A stretch of DNA of 64,000 nucleotides from Anaerovibrio sp. RM50 (lineage in GTDB: Bacteria; Bacillota; Negativicutes; Selenomonadales; Selenomonadaceae), in contig NZ_JHWV01000001.1 in assembly GCF_000622005.1 (NCBI RefSeq), positions 314,594 through 378,593 of the forward strand, in the 5' to 3' direction. The translations under genes were made by a program, and so were the position numbers. How positions within the stretch are numbered: the stretch's first letter is position 1; each line of letters opens with the position of its first letter. The notes beneath the pieces are model-generated. The model was not told the DNA's origin and did no database searches. It saw only the letters and a program-made list of their open reading frames with translations. This document shows, piece by piece, positions 17,904 to 26,844 of the stretch.

Positions 17904-18779
17904 TTACTTCAAAAAAACACTGGCCAAGGTAAAGAAAAACATGGCCACAGATACTATGCCATTTCGCATGTAATACTCTCTTGTAAAGGCACCAAAGCCC
18001 TTGATGGCAATAAGGCGGTGCTGATAATAAAGCACAGCCGCAGAAACTACTACACCTAAATAATAAATAGCCCCCAATTCAAAGAGAGTACCCATATAAA
18101 CGAATATACCAAGGCATACCACATGGGTGAGCTTTGCCAAAATAAGGGCATTCTTGGCACCAATGGCGGTAGCCATGGAATGAAGGCCATGGGCTTTATC
18201 AAATTCCTCGTCCTGGGCGCCATATACCACATCAAAGCCCCCTATCCAGAGAGCTACTGCCACAAACAGCACAATCATGGGCCAGTCAATGGTGCCTGTC
18301 ACAGCCACCCAGCCCCCGGCAGGAGCCATGGCCACTGCAATACCGCATACATAGTGACAAAAACAGGTTATACGCTTCATATATGGATAAACAACAAAGG
18401 GCAACGCCGCCACTGGCAGCAGTTTAATGCAGATTGGATCCAACTGCAACACAGAAAATATCAACACTGCAAAGCAAAGAGCCACCAGCAGATAAATGTC
18501 TTTTTTATTCAGCTGGCCTGCCACCATGGGACGTCCCTTAAAACGAGGCTGATCCACATCGTATTTTAAATCTATCAAATTATCCAGGGCCAGGGCCGCA
18601 CTGCGGGCCGCCACAATGGTAAGGGTAATCCATACCATTACCATAATATCAGGCTTGCCATCAGCCGCCAAAAAGGCCGCCATATAAGCAAAGGGAAGGG
18701 AAAATACAGTCTGATAAAATGCCACATTATTGAGATGGGCATCCATCTTCTGCCAAAAACTATTCATACTGTCAGTCAA
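17904..18779 (-). CDS. mqnP: UbiA-type prenyltransferase, probable MqnP
   Basis: An integral-membrane aromatic prenyltransferase that would attach the polyprenyl chain to the menaquinone precursor. Seen: eight or nine membrane helices, the first acidic motif DNLIDLKYDVD with the N-x-x-x-D pattern near 62-72, GRPMVAG after it, and the second motif DEEFDKAHGLHS near 185-196. The TTG at 18779 has GGAAGGAG 7 nt ahead, overlapping the mqnL stop; an ATG four codons later is the alternative. Tight coupling to a UbiD-family decarboxylase points to the futalosine-type menaquinone route rather than ubiquinone, which strict anaerobes lack. The pathway assignment is inference. Confidence 0.85.
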   Translation of the reverse strand: MTDSMNSFWQKMDAHLNNVAFYQTVFSLPFAYMAAFLAADGKPDIMVMVWITLTIVAARSAALALDNLIDLKYDVDQPRFKGRPMVAGQLNKKDIYLLVALCFAVLIFSVLQLDPICIKLLPVAALPFVVYPYMKRITCFCHYVCGIAVAMAPAGGWVAVTGTIDWPMIVLFVAVALWIGGFDVVYGAQDEEFDKAHGLHSMATAIGAKNALILAKLTHVVCLGIFVYMGTLFELGAIYYLGVVVSAAVLYYQHRLIAIKGFGAFTREYYMRNGIVSVAMFFFTLASVFLK

Positions 18780-20232
18780 GTCCAAGCTCCTTCCACTTTG
18801 AGTCCACCAAATCCTTTATATCCTGGGTCATCTCAATCTCATCAGGCCACTCACGGGTATGGCCTTCCTCCGGCCAGGACTTGGTGGCATCAATGCCCAC
18901 CTTGGTACCCCACTTTGCCATTGGGGAGGAATGGTCCAGGACATCAAGAGGGCCCTCCACCATTACCAGATCACGCTTGGCATCAATATTATTGAATACG
19001 CGCCACCATACTTCCTTCGGATTCTGCACGTCCACATGGGCATCCACCACGATAATCATCTTTATGAACATCATCTGGCCCATTCCCCACAGGGCGTTCA
19101 TAACCTTCTTGGCCTGCATAGGATATGTCTTTTTAATAGATACAAAAATACAGTCGTGGAATACACCCTCCAGTGGCATATTTATATCAATAATCTCAGG
19201 AATCGCCTGCTGGAGAAGGGGCAGGAATATACGCTCCGTAGCCTTGGCCAGGAAGCAGTCCTCCATAGGCGGCTTCCCCACAATGGTGGATGGGTAAATA
19301 GGGTTCTTTCTGTGGGTAATGCAGGTGATGTGGAAAACAGGATAATAATCTGCCAGGGAATAGTAGCCTGTATGGTCACCAAAAGGCCCCTCCCAGCGGG
19401 TCTCATCCACGTCCACGTAGCCCTCCAGAATAATCTCTGCGTGGGCAGGAACCTCCAAGTCAACGGTTTTGCACTTGACCATTTCCACGCTCTTGTGGCG
19501 CAGGAAACCCGCAAATACCATTTCATCAATATCACGAGGAAGCGGTGCTGTTGCAGCATAGGTTACCACAGGGTCAGTACCAATGGCCACAGCCACCTCC
19601 ATGCGCTGAGCCCCGGTGGCCTTTGTGTCACGGTAGTTGTCCGCACCATTTTTATGAATATGCCAGTGCATACCGGTGGTTTTGCTGTCGTACTTCTGGA
19701 GGCGGTACATGCCCACATTGCGCTTACCCGTATTTGGATTCTTGGTGAAAATCAACGGCAGGGTAATAAAACGTCCGCCGTCCTGAGGCCAGCACTTCAA
19801 AATCGGAAACTTGTCCAGAGATGGATTATCAGTAATAACCACTTCCTGACAAGGGGCCTTCTTCACGTATTTAGGGAAATTAATAGCACCCTTGGCCGTT
19901 GGAATAATGCTGAGCAAATCCATTTTATGGGAAACGGAAATATAAGGAAGACGCAAAATTTCCCTCAGCTCATCTGCTATATCATCAAGTTTTTCCACAC
20001 CAAAGGCAATGGACATGCGCTCCATGCTGCCAAAAGCATTCATGAGCACCGGCATATCGTAGCCCTTAACATTCTCAAAGAGAAGGGCAACGTTTTTCTC
20101 CCCCTCCATTTTGGATACCCGGTCCGTTATCTCTGTGATTTCCAGCTCACAGTCCACTTCAGTCTTAATGCGCTTCAGCAAACCGCGGCTCTCCAGTTCA
20201 GCAATAAACTCCCGCAAATCCTTAAAAGCCAT
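18772..20232 (-). CDS. mqnL: UbiD-family decarboxylase, probable menaquinone MqnL
   Basis: A 486-residue decarboxylase of the UbiD family, which uses prenylated FMN. Seen: N-terminal DLREFIAELESRGLLKRI, a central HWHIHKNGADNY segment, EGPFGDHTGYYS near 280-291 with the Glu/Asp/His typical of the active site, and the conserved VVDAHVDVQNP near 395. It is full length for the SCO4490-type menaquinone enzyme. The ATG follows AGGAGG. It overlaps mqnP by 8 nt and follows tatC by 10 nt, so it belongs to tatA-tatC-mqnL-mqnP. A UbiX-type partner making prenyl-FMN is not in the window. Confidence 0.88.
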   Translation of the reverse strand: MAFKDLREFIAELESRGLLKRIKTEVDCELEITEITDRVSKMEGEKNVALLFENVKGYDMPVLMNAFGSMERMSIAFGVEKLDDIADELREILRLPYISVSHKMDLLSIIPTAKGAINFPKYVKKAPCQEVVITDNPSLDKFPILKCWPQDGGRFITLPLIFTKNPNTGKRNVGMYRLQKYDSKTTGMHWHIHKNGADNYRDTKATGAQRMEVAVAIGTDPVVTYAATAPLPRDIDEMVFAGFLRHKSVEMVKCKTVDLEVPAHAEIILEGYVDVDETRWEGPFGDHTGYYSLADYYPVFHITCITHRKNPIYPSTIVGKPPMEDCFLAKATERIFLPLLQQAIPEIIDINMPLEGVFHDCIFVSIKKTYPMQAKKVMNALWGMGQMMFIKMIIVVDAHVDVQNPKEVWWRVFNNIDAKRDLVMVEGPLDVLDHSSPMAKWGTKVGIDATKSWPEEGHTREWPDEIEMTQDIKDLVDSKWKELGLD

Positions 20233-20242
20233 GCTTAGCCTC

Positions 20243-21010
20243 CTACTTTCTCAAAACAAATCTAACAACCAAATAACTGATTCCATACAGTACCGTCAGC
20301 GGCAGTGCCAGAGTAATCTGGGAGATTATATCCGGCGGTGTCAGCAGGGCACCAATGATAAATGAAACAAAAAATACATACCTGAAATACTTTTTGAGCT
20401 GCTGGGAAGTTACAAGCCCGATGGCCGCCATTATTATAATAACCAGCGGCAGCTCAAACGCCAAACCAAAGGGCAGCAGGAATGTAATTATAAAATCAAG
20501 ATACTTTTCAATAGAAAACAGTGGCGACAAATCCTCCGAACCCATACCCATAAAGAACTTTATGCCAATAGGAACGATGAGGAAAAAGGAAAAGGCCAGG
20601 CCCGCATAAAACAGCAAAATGGAGCTTGGAACCATAATTCCCAAGACCATCCGCTCTTTTCTTGTAAAAGCCGGCACAAAAAAACGCCAGATTTCATAAA
20701 AAACCACCGGAGTAGCCAATAGAAATCCGGAAAACAAAACCACCTTTGCGTAGGAAAAAAAGGCCTCACCAGGCTGCATAAAATAAAGCTTACCAGCAGG
20801 TGCCAGCAAAAACTGCATTATTTCCTCATCAAAGGCATAGGTTATGCAGCTGCCCACAAGCACAGCCACAACACAGTGTATTAGCCGCCGTCTCAGCTCT
20901 GTCAGATGGTCGATTATGGACATTTCATCATCATGTTCAGGATTAATGTTCATATCTTCGGCCATACCCTCAGACTCAATCTCCTCTATTTTTTCTTCAA
21001 CTGCAGCCAT
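20243..21010 (-). CDS. tatC: Sec-independent protein translocase TatC
   Basis: The receptor and core of the twin-arginine translocon, which moves folded, often cofactor-bearing proteins across the inner membrane. The 255 residues include a charged 25-residue N-terminal extension, the conserved HLTELRRRL motif near 35-43 that binds the twin-arginine signal, six membrane helices, and FRYVFFVSF near 205. The ATG lies 3 nt from the tatA stop, which indicates translational coupling. The adjacent quinone genes suggest co-regulation with respiratory functions. Confidence in function is high. Confidence 0.97.
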   Translation of the reverse strand: MAAVEEKIEEIESEGMAEDMNINPEHDDEMSIIDHLTELRRRLIHCVVAVLVGSCITYAFDEEIMQFLLAPAGKLYFMQPGEAFFSYAKVVLFSGFLLATPVVFYEIWRFFVPAFTRKERMVLGIMVPSSILLFYAGLAFSFFLIVPIGIKFFMGMGSEDLSPLFSIEKYLDFIITFLLPFGLAFELPLVIIIMAAIGLVTSQQLKKYFRYVFFVSFIIGALLTPPDIISQITLALPLTVLYGISYLVVRFVLRK

Positions 21011-21012
21011 GA

Positions 21013-21216
21013 TTACGCTTCATCCTTGGACTTATCTTTAGACTCCGCAGTGATGTTGATAGTGTCCTTGTCCTCACTACCATTCTGTGCAGACTTGAAT
21101 TCCTTGATGCTCTTGCCAAAGGCCTTGCCAATATCAGGCAGCTTGCCAGGTCCAAAAATAACAAGACCAATAATCAAAATTAAAATAAGTTCTGGTACAC
21201 CAAATCCGCCAAACAT
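21013..21216 (-). CDS. tatA: TatA/E family translocase subunit (first copy)
   Basis: A 67-residue TatA-type protein: a short N-terminus, one membrane helix (about 8-22) ending in [10 protein letters not shown], an amphipathic helix ([12 protein letters not shown]), and a charged tail. It would form the Tat pore with TatC, encoded 3 nt downstream. The FGPGKLP hinge is perfect. The ATG is preceded by AGGAGG. A paralogue lies 125 nt upstream behind a terminator, so the two copies belong to different transcripts. Confidence 0.95.
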   Translation of the reverse strand: MFGGFGVPELILILIIGLVIFGPGKLPDIGKAFGKSIKEFKSAQNGSEDKDTINITAESKDKSKDEA

Positions 21217-21298
21217 AATATGCCTCCTACGAACACATAATTTCTCTTTAATTATACCCTATTTGTTCAAAATTTTCCCTTACTAAAGGAAAATCTCT

Positions 21299-21333
21299 AA
21301 AAAAATATCCCCTCCAAAAAGTGAAGGGGATAT
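21299..21333 (-). terminator. Intrinsic terminator between the two tatA copies
   Basis: Stem ATATCCCC / GGGGATAT, with CTTC and GGAG extending partly into the loop, then a run of seven Ts on the minus strand. It separates the polyprenyl synthase-tatA2 unit from tatA-tatC-mqnL-mqnP. Confidence 0.88.
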
Positions 21334-21340
21334 ACAATTA

Positions 21341-21598
21341 TCACTGTTTATTATTATCAGCAGCCACACCGGATGATTCAACGGTTCCATCCACCTTCTT
21401 TTCCTCTCCGGTGGAAGCCTCCAGTTTCTTAACAGGCTTTTCCGTTGGCTCATCATCCATGATGCCGTTGGACACCTTACGGAACTCCCTTATGGTTTTG
21501 CCAAGACTTCTGCCCAGCTCGGGCAGCTTGCCGGGTCCAAACACGATAAGACCGATTATAAGAATTATAATAAGCTCTGGTACGCCTATGCCAAACAT
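21341..21598 (-). CDS. TatA/E family translocase subunit (second copy)
   Basis: An 85-residue TatA-type protein: one membrane helix (about 7-21), hinge FGPGKLPELG, an amphipathic helix (RSLGKTIREFRK), and an acidic, low-complexity tail of about 45 residues that differs from the first copy. The sequence is TatA-like rather than TatB-like, yet having two such proteins beside one TatC could supply the TatA and TatB roles separately. The ATG follows GGAGGTAACC. It is the second gene of a unit with the polyprenyl diphosphate synthase, ending at the terminator at 21299. Confidence 0.93.
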   Translation of the reverse strand: MFGIGVPELIIILIIGLIVFGPGKLPELGRSLGKTIREFRKVSNGIMDDEPTEKPVKKLEASTGEEKKVDGTVESSGVAADNNKQ

Positions 21599-21630
21599 CA
21601 GGTTACCTCCGTGAAATAAACATATCTTTT

Positions 21631-22602
21631 TTAGAATTTCCTGCCGGCAATGAACTCAGCAGCTGTAACATAGGCCAATCTAACATCCCCGGGAATACTC
21701 TCCGGCAGAACATTTCTTGCTCTTTCCAGATATTCATCAACCTTTTTCCTGGTAAAATCAATGCCATCGGATGCTCTTACAATTTCCAGAGCTCTGTCCA
21801 AGTCCGCCTTTGTCATATTGCGGTCAGTCACTATTGAAAGTAGCTCATCCTTATCTTGAGATACTTCCAGGGCTCTGATGGTCGGTAATGTAATAATGCC
21901 CTGAAGGATATCATTGCCTGCTGGCTTGCCAATGGTCTTGGAATCCCCTGTAAGATCCAGCAGATCATCAGTAAGCTGGAAGGCCATACCTACGCAGTAA
22001 CCATAATCGTACAATGCCTGAACATCCTTTTCCGGAAGTCCCATAACATGACCGCCCAGCTGACAGCTGATCGCCAGGAAATTGGCAGTCTTCATGGCAA
22101 TACGCTCATAGTATTCCTCAGTGTCACAGGAAGCCTTATAGATTTCCTTATTCTGAATCAGCTCACCTGCAGACAAATCCGCCAAAAGTCTGGAAAGCTG
22201 GTTGTTAACCCTTTCTCCATAGCCATTTTCCGTTACCAGTACAAAGGCCTTGGCAAAGAGATAATCCCCTGCCAAAATAGCCAGCTGGTTGCCCCACTTG
22301 GAATTGGCAGTGGCCTCACCACGACGGGTGGCGGCACTGTCCAAAACATCATCGTGAACCAGTGAAGCCATATGAATAAGCTCCAATGCCACAGCCAACG
22401 GCATAACCCTTTTCAAATCAAAATTTTCACTGCAACGGGCAGCCAGAAAAAACATTGCAGGGCGCAATCTCTTGCCCCCGGCCTTTATAAGATGATTGCC
22501 AATCTCGGTGATGGTGGCAACCGGAGATACAACAGATTCATGCAAAGCCGTTTCCAGCTCAGCCAAATCTGACTTTATAATTTCAAATAACTTGTTAGCC
22601 AA
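21631..22602 (-). CDS. Trans-polyprenyl diphosphate synthase (quinone side chain)
   Basis: Condenses isopentenyl diphosphate into a long prenyl chain, here most likely for menaquinone. At 323 residues it is full length. Seen: GGKRLRPAMFF near 42-52, the first Asp-rich motif DDVLD near 78-82, and the second, LTDDLLD, near 206-212, with GKPAGND after it. The start is TTG, with GAGGG 6 nt upstream. Chain length cannot be read reliably. Closeness to mqnL/mqnP supports the menaquinone role over undecaprenyl synthesis, which uses a different cis-enzyme family. Confidence 0.93.
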   Translation of the reverse strand: MANKLFEIIKSDLAELETALHESVVSPVATITEIGNHLIKAGGKRLRPAMFFLAARCSENFDLKRVMPLAVALELIHMASLVHDDVLDSAATRRGEATANSKWGNQLAILAGDYLFAKAFVLVTENGYGERVNNQLSRLLADLSAGELIQNKEIYKASCDTEEYYERIAMKTANFLAISCQLGGHVMGLPEKDVQALYDYGYCVGMAFQLTDDLLDLTGDSKTIGKPAGNDILQGIITLPTIRALEVSQDKDELLSIVTDRNMTKADLDRALEIVRASDGIDFTRKKVDEYLERARNVLPESIPGDVRLAYVTAAEFIAGRKF

Positions 22603-22637
22603 TTCTATCCCTCACACAAATAAACTAAGCCTTAATA

Positions 22638-22666
22638 ATTCTACTATATATCGCAGTGTTTTTCAA
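22638..22666 (-). promoter_or_regulatory. Promoter of the polyprenyl synthase-tatA2 unit
   Basis: Minus strand TTGAAA (22661-22666), 17-bp spacer, TAGAAT (22638-22643). A palindrome, AAATAAAGTTTATTT (22665-22679), abuts the -35 box. Confidence 0.7.
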
Positions 22667-22693
22667 ATAAAGTTTATTTATCAGGATATATTA

Positions 22694-24085
22694 TCATTCA
22701 TGTCTGGTCACTTCAAAGCGTTGTAATTTAACCCTTTCATCAGGTGATATGCCACCCTTGCGGCGTGCAATGGAAATTTGTTCCTCCACTGTATCCACCC
22801 CATCCAGATCTGGCAGCAACAGTCCCCGTCTATACCCGTCCTCGCTGGATACAATCACGCCATAACGCTTCACATCCAACTGGGCCGGACTTTCTATAGG
22901 CTCTGGCTCTGACAGCACATCCACATCGTATACCAGATCCTCCAGTTCCTCCTCTGTTACCTCAGGGAAACGGGGGTCAGCCGTGCCCGCCGAAACTGCA
23001 TTGGCTATTATTTCTGCTGCCAGACTTTCACGTACTGGCAATATTGTGCCAATGCAGCCCCGTAGCTGTCCGGCTTTTTTTATGGATACAAAAGCTCCAG
23101 CCCTTGTATTAATCATTTCTGCAGGCAATCCATCAGGCACATCTATGCGCTTATTATAACGGACAAAGCTTTCAAGACTTTTACGGGCCAGCCTCAGATA
23201 GTCATCTTCTTTTTTTCTGAGAGCCTCCATTTCCCTTTTATGCCCCTCCAGGACCTGCTCACCTATATTGCGTCTTCCATTCTCCCCTCTTGGGGTAAAT
23301 CGTGCCACACCATAGCCAACACCAAAAGGGCCCTCACAGGATAAAAGCTCGGATTCCACATCCAGACAATCAAATGCCCCTGCCATTATCCAAAATGAAC
23401 GCAGGCCGCACTCCGCGGCACCTTCTGCCAATTTGGCAGGAGTTGTCAGCAATTCCAGAAAATCTCCTTTGTCAAAGCAATCTGCCATACGCTGATCAAA
23501 AGCCGGCCCCTCCTTGGCAAATCCGTAAGGGCCATCGGCCTTCAGTTTATGTGATAAATCTCCACTTGCCACTATCATCATGCGACGGTCCATAATATCC
23601 GCCGTTTCCCTGAGAAGAACACCCAAAGTATAGTGATGAATATTTGAAAGGCCTGAAAGACCTATGCGAACAATCTTCCCTTCGTATCCAGCCATCTGCA
23701 AGAAATACAGGGGGATCATCGTTCCGTGATCCAACTCACTGCCCTGGCGCCCCAGCGTCCCCGCAGGCAGTTTTATTTCCCCGGCAGTCTTTGAAACCTG
23801 CTGAACGAATTCCTCATCGTATTCAACATGAAAGGCCAGCTCAGGATGTCCAAAATTGGCAAAGCTCCCCTTTGCTGTGGACCCGGAGGAAATCTGCATA
23901 TAATCCCCGTACATGGTAGCGTGAGGGCTTGTAATAACCACAAGATCAGGATTATTTTTCACGATCCAATCAGCCACACTCTTGTATGCTTCAATAGTAT
24001 CTGATATTTTATTTTCCTCCCCGCGGCCAATCTCCGGCAAAATAAGAGGGGGATGAGGAACAGCACAAGCTCCAAGAAATGACAT
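22694..24085 (-). CDS. MEMO-AMMECR1 fusion protein (AmmeMemoRadiSam system)
   Basis: A 463-residue two-domain protein. Residues 1 to about 270 are a MEMO domain, related to class III extradiol dioxygenases, with VPHPPLILPEIG, ITSPHATMYGD and SGDLSHKLKADGPYG as candidate metal/active-site regions. Residues about 290-463 are AMMECR1, with RAGAFVSIKKAGQLRGCIGT and ISPDERVKLQRFEV. In many prokaryotes these two domains travel with a radical SAM enzyme, the AmmeMemoRadiSam system, whose reaction is not settled. No radical SAM gene lies nearby. The ATG follows GGAGGTG. It lies between the frd operon and the polyprenyl synthase and has terminator or promoter signals on both sides. Confidence 0.9.
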   Translation of the reverse strand: MSFLGACAVPHPPLILPEIGRGEENKISDTIEAYKSVADWIVKNNPDLVVITSPHATMYGDYMQISSGSTAKGSFANFGHPELAFHVEYDEEFVQQVSKTAGEIKLPAGTLGRQGSELDHGTMIPLYFLQMAGYEGKIVRIGLSGLSNIHHYTLGVLLRETADIMDRRMMIVASGDLSHKLKADGPYGFAKEGPAFDQRMADCFDKGDFLELLTTPAKLAEGAAECGLRSFWIMAGAFDCLDVESELLSCEGPFGVGYGVARFTPRGENGRRNIGEQVLEGHKREMEALRKKEDDYLRLARKSLESFVRYNKRIDVPDGLPAEMINTRAGAFVSIKKAGQLRGCIGTILPVRESLAAEIIANAVSAGTADPRFPEVTEEELEDLVYDVDVLSEPEPIESPAQLDVKRYGVIVSSEDGYRRGLLLPDLDGVDTVEEQISIARRKGGISPDERVKLQRFEVTRHE

Positions 24086-24155
24086 GTCAACACCTCCAGA
24101 TTCTTTTTCTGTAGCATAATTACGACAAAGGAGACGCTAATACCTTTATTTTTAT

Positions 24156-24193
24156 ATAAAAAGACTGCCGCATTGAAAATCAATGCGACAGTC
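24156..24193 (-). terminator. Terminator of the fumarase-fumarate reductase operon
   Basis: Stem GACTGTCGCATTG / CAATGCGGCAGTC with one mismatch and a 5-nt loop, followed by TTTTT, 24 nt after the frdB stop. Confidence 0.92.
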
Positions 24194-24216
24194 ATTTCTA
24201 TTCAACAAATACTAAA

Positions 24217-24972
24217 TTACTTATTGAAAATATTCTTAAGAGCCTGCTTATTTACATCGCGGTTCAGCTGTGCAAGATAAGTAGTCAGCTTAATGTTCTT
24301 AGGGCAAACCTCTACGCAGTTCTGGGAGTTACCGCAGCTGGTGATACCGCCCTTGCCCATGAGAGCTTCAAGACGCTTTTCCTTGTCGAACTTTCCAAGT
24401 GGATGGAGGTTGAACAGGTAAGCCTGTACAGATGGAGATGCACCGATGAAGTCGGACTGAGGTCCAACATTAGGGCAAGCCTCCAAGCAGCAACCGCAAG
24501 TCATGCAGTGAGAAATCTCATAAGCAGTGGTTGCAGTGTAAGGATTCTGGATAGGAGCATCCTTAACTTCCCAGGAACCATCAACCTCAACCCAAGCCTG
24601 TACACGCTTGAGGGACTCAAACATTACGGAACGGTCAATGTGGAGGTCACGGATTACAGGGAATGTTCTTGCTGGCTGCAGACGAATTGGCTGCTCCAGC
24701 TCATCAATCAGTGCACAGCATGCCTGACGTGCCTTGCCGTTAATAACCATCATGCAGGCACCGCAAACCTTCTCCAGACAGTTGCACTCCCAAACTACTG
24801 GGGCAACCTTCTTGCCATCAGTAGTTACAGGGTTCTTCTGGATTTCCATCAGGGAAGCTACTACATTCAGAGCAGGACGATATGGAATCTCGAACTCCTG
24901 AGTGTAAGGCTTGCTGGTAGGGCTGTCCTGACGCTCAATAATAAACTTAACTGTTTTCTTCTGTTCTGCCAT
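24217..24972 (-). CDS. frdB: Fumarate reductase / succinate dehydrogenase iron-sulfur subunit
   Basis: A 251-residue electron-transfer subunit carrying three clusters between cytochrome b and the flavoprotein. Seen: [2Fe-2S] cysteines in CNCLEKVCGACMM plus CC at about 85, a [4Fe-4S] set CMTCGCCLEACP near 150-161, and a [3Fe-4S]-type CGNSQNCVEVCPKN near 208-221. The ATG follows GGGGAT. The gene order sdhC-frdA-frdB is that of the Bacillus/Wolinella type. With fumarase genes upstream and a propionate/succinate-type metabolism, the enzyme probably runs as fumarate reductase, but direction cannot be read from sequence. Confidence 0.97.
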   Translation of the reverse strand: MAEQKKTVKFIIERQDSPTSKPYTQEFEIPYRPALNVVASLMEIQKNPVTTDGKKVAPVVWECNCLEKVCGACMMVINGKARQACCALIDELEQPIRLQPARTFPVIRDLHIDRSVMFESLKRVQAWVEVDGSWEVKDAPIQNPYTATTAYEISHCMTCGCCLEACPNVGPQSDFIGASPSVQAYLFNLHPLGKFDKEKRLEALMGKGGITSCGNSQNCVEVCPKNIKLTTYLAQLNRDVNKQALKNIFNK

Positions 24973-24989
24973 TCTATTTTATCCCCCTA

Positions 24990-26792
24990 TTACTCTTTCT
25001 TTGCAACAGCGTAGTTACGAGGACGTGCCTTAATGAGGGAGTGCTCAAACTCCTCATAAGTTACAACTGGCTCCTCAGTTGCTGCATCAAAGCTTACAAC
25101 GGATGTAAACATGAACTTCTCATCGTTACGAGGATAGAACTGCAACTCGCCATCCTTCTCGATGCGCTTGCCGTTTTCATCCAGCATAATCTTTGCATGT
25201 GCACCACGTGACTCATCACGGGAACGAGCAGACTTGGTGATAGCCATAGCGTAAATAATCATGTTACGGAGCTGACGAACGAACATAGCCTCCTGGTTAG
25301 CCCAGTTGCCATGGTCAGTTACGCCGATGTTCTCCCAACGCTTCAGGATTTCCTTCAGCTTGCCGAGGCAGATATCCAGACCGTTGTTATCACGCTCAAT
25401 GGATACATACTCGTACATGATTTCGCCCATTTCCTGATGGAGCTTGTGAGCATTCTCAGGACCGTTCATCTGACGGATCTTGTCATACTCATCCTGAACT
25501 TCCTTGCGTGCAGCCTCAATCTCAGCATCGGTGATCTCGCACAGCTTGGATACGTTCTCCTTGGCCCACTTCATAGCCTCAGGACCGGAAACGGTGCCGG
25601 AATAAGCAGCGGACAGCAGGGAGTTAGCACCAAGACGGTTTGCACCGTGATACTGATGGTCGCACTCACCGGAAGCCATAAGGCCAGGAATGTTGGTGAA
25701 ATGCTTTCTGTCTACATAGATACCGCCCATGGAGTAATGAACGGAAGGGAAAATCTCCATTGGAACCTTACGAGGGTCCTTACCAACGAACTCAGTGTAA
25801 ATCTCAATGATACCGCCCAGCTTGCGCTCCAGATAATCTGCAGGAATATGGGACAGATCGAGGTATACACGACGGTCATGGTTAATACCCAGATCCATGT
25901 GAACGCAAACCTTGAAAATTGCACGGGATGCAACGTCACGAGGAACGAGGTTACCATAAGCTGGGTACATATCCTCAAGGAAGTACCAAGGCTTACCATC
26001 TCTGTAAACCCATACACGACCACCCTCACCGCGGCAAGCCTCGGACATCAGACGGTTCTTGTCGGAGCCTGGGATAGCAGTTGGGTGAATCTGAATGAAC
26101 TCAGGGTTGGCAATCTTTGCGCCCTGCTGATATACTGCAGAAACTGCAGAACCATTACAAATAGTGGAAGCGGTGCAACGGCCAAATACCTGACCAGGAC
26201 CACCGGTTGCAAGAATAACAACATCAGACTTGAAAGCCTTGATTTCCATGGAGTTCATGCTCTGGGCAATGATACCACGGCAAACGCCATTCTTATCCTT
26301 GAAGATCTTTACGAATTCCCAGAACTCGTACTTGGTTACGCCGCCCTTAACTTCCCAACGGCGAACCTGCTCGTCAAGAGCATAGAGGAGCTGCTGACCA
26401 GTGGTGGAACCAGCAAAGCAAGTACGCTTATTCTTCTGTCCACCGAAGTTACGGAGGTCAAGAACACCTTCTGGGGTACGGGTGAAAGGTACACCCATAC
26501 GATCAAACATCTTAATGAGCTTTGGAGCTGCCTCAACCATGCCCTTAACAGCCAGCTGGTCAGCCAGGAAGTCACCACCGTATACGGTGTCATCGAAATG
26601 CTCATAGATGGAATCGTGCTCACCCTTGGTATCCATGCAAGCATTGATACCACCCTGTGCACAGAGGGAGTGAGAACGCTTTACTGGGCAGTAAGAGAAT
26701 AAATCTACTTCGCCGCCAGCTTCACAAATTTTAAGGGTAGCCATCAGACCTGATAAGCCGCCACCTACTACAATAATCTTATTTTTAGCCAC
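24990..26792 (-). CDS. frdA: Fumarate reductase / succinate dehydrogenase flavoprotein subunit
   Basis: The 600-residue catalytic subunit, with covalent FAD. Seen: GGGLSGLMATL at 10-20, the flavinylation His41 in RSHSLCAQGG, the substrate-capping region with HPTAIPGSDK near 237-246, RGEGGRVW, and GANRLGANSLLSA near 390-402. It reduces fumarate with menaquinol electrons, or the reverse, on the cytoplasmic face. The start is GTG after AAGGAGAG. It is encoded between sdhC and frdB. Length and motifs agree with the Bacillus-type family. Confidence 0.98.
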   Translation of the reverse strand: MAKNKIIVVGGGLSGLMATLKICEAGGEVDLFSYCPVKRSHSLCAQGGINACMDTKGEHDSIYEHFDDTVYGGDFLADQLAVKGMVEAAPKLIKMFDRMGVPFTRTPEGVLDLRNFGGQKNKRTCFAGSTTGQQLLYALDEQVRRWEVKGGVTKYEFWEFVKIFKDKNGVCRGIIAQSMNSMEIKAFKSDVVILATGGPGQVFGRCTASTICNGSAVSAVYQQGAKIANPEFIQIHPTAIPGSDKNRLMSEACRGEGGRVWVYRDGKPWYFLEDMYPAYGNLVPRDVASRAIFKVCVHMDLGINHDRRVYLDLSHIPADYLERKLGGIIEIYTEFVGKDPRKVPMEIFPSVHYSMGGIYVDRKHFTNIPGLMASGECDHQYHGANRLGANSLLSAAYSGTVSGPEAMKWAKENVSKLCEITDAEIEAARKEVQDEYDKIRQMNGPENAHKLHQEMGEIMYEYVSIERDNNGLDICLGKLKEILKRWENIGVTDHGNWANQEAMFVRQLRNMIIYAMAITKSARSRDESRGAHAKIMLDENGKRIEKDGELQFYPRNDEKFMFTSVVSFDAATEEPVVTYEEFEHSLIKARPRNYAVAKKE

Positions 26793-26844
26793 GTAGGTTC
26801 TCTCCTTATAAATAAATCTTTACTACTACGACACTCTTACTTTA

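Noticed and set aside
18859-20238. A 459-codon plus-strand frame opposite mqnL
   Set aside because: Antisense shadow of a motif-rich UbiD-family gene, with a His-rich, unnatural composition.
25311-26702. A 463-codon plus-strand frame opposite frdA
   Set aside because: Antisense to the fumarate reductase flavoprotein, whose motifs are unmistakable; no start signal.
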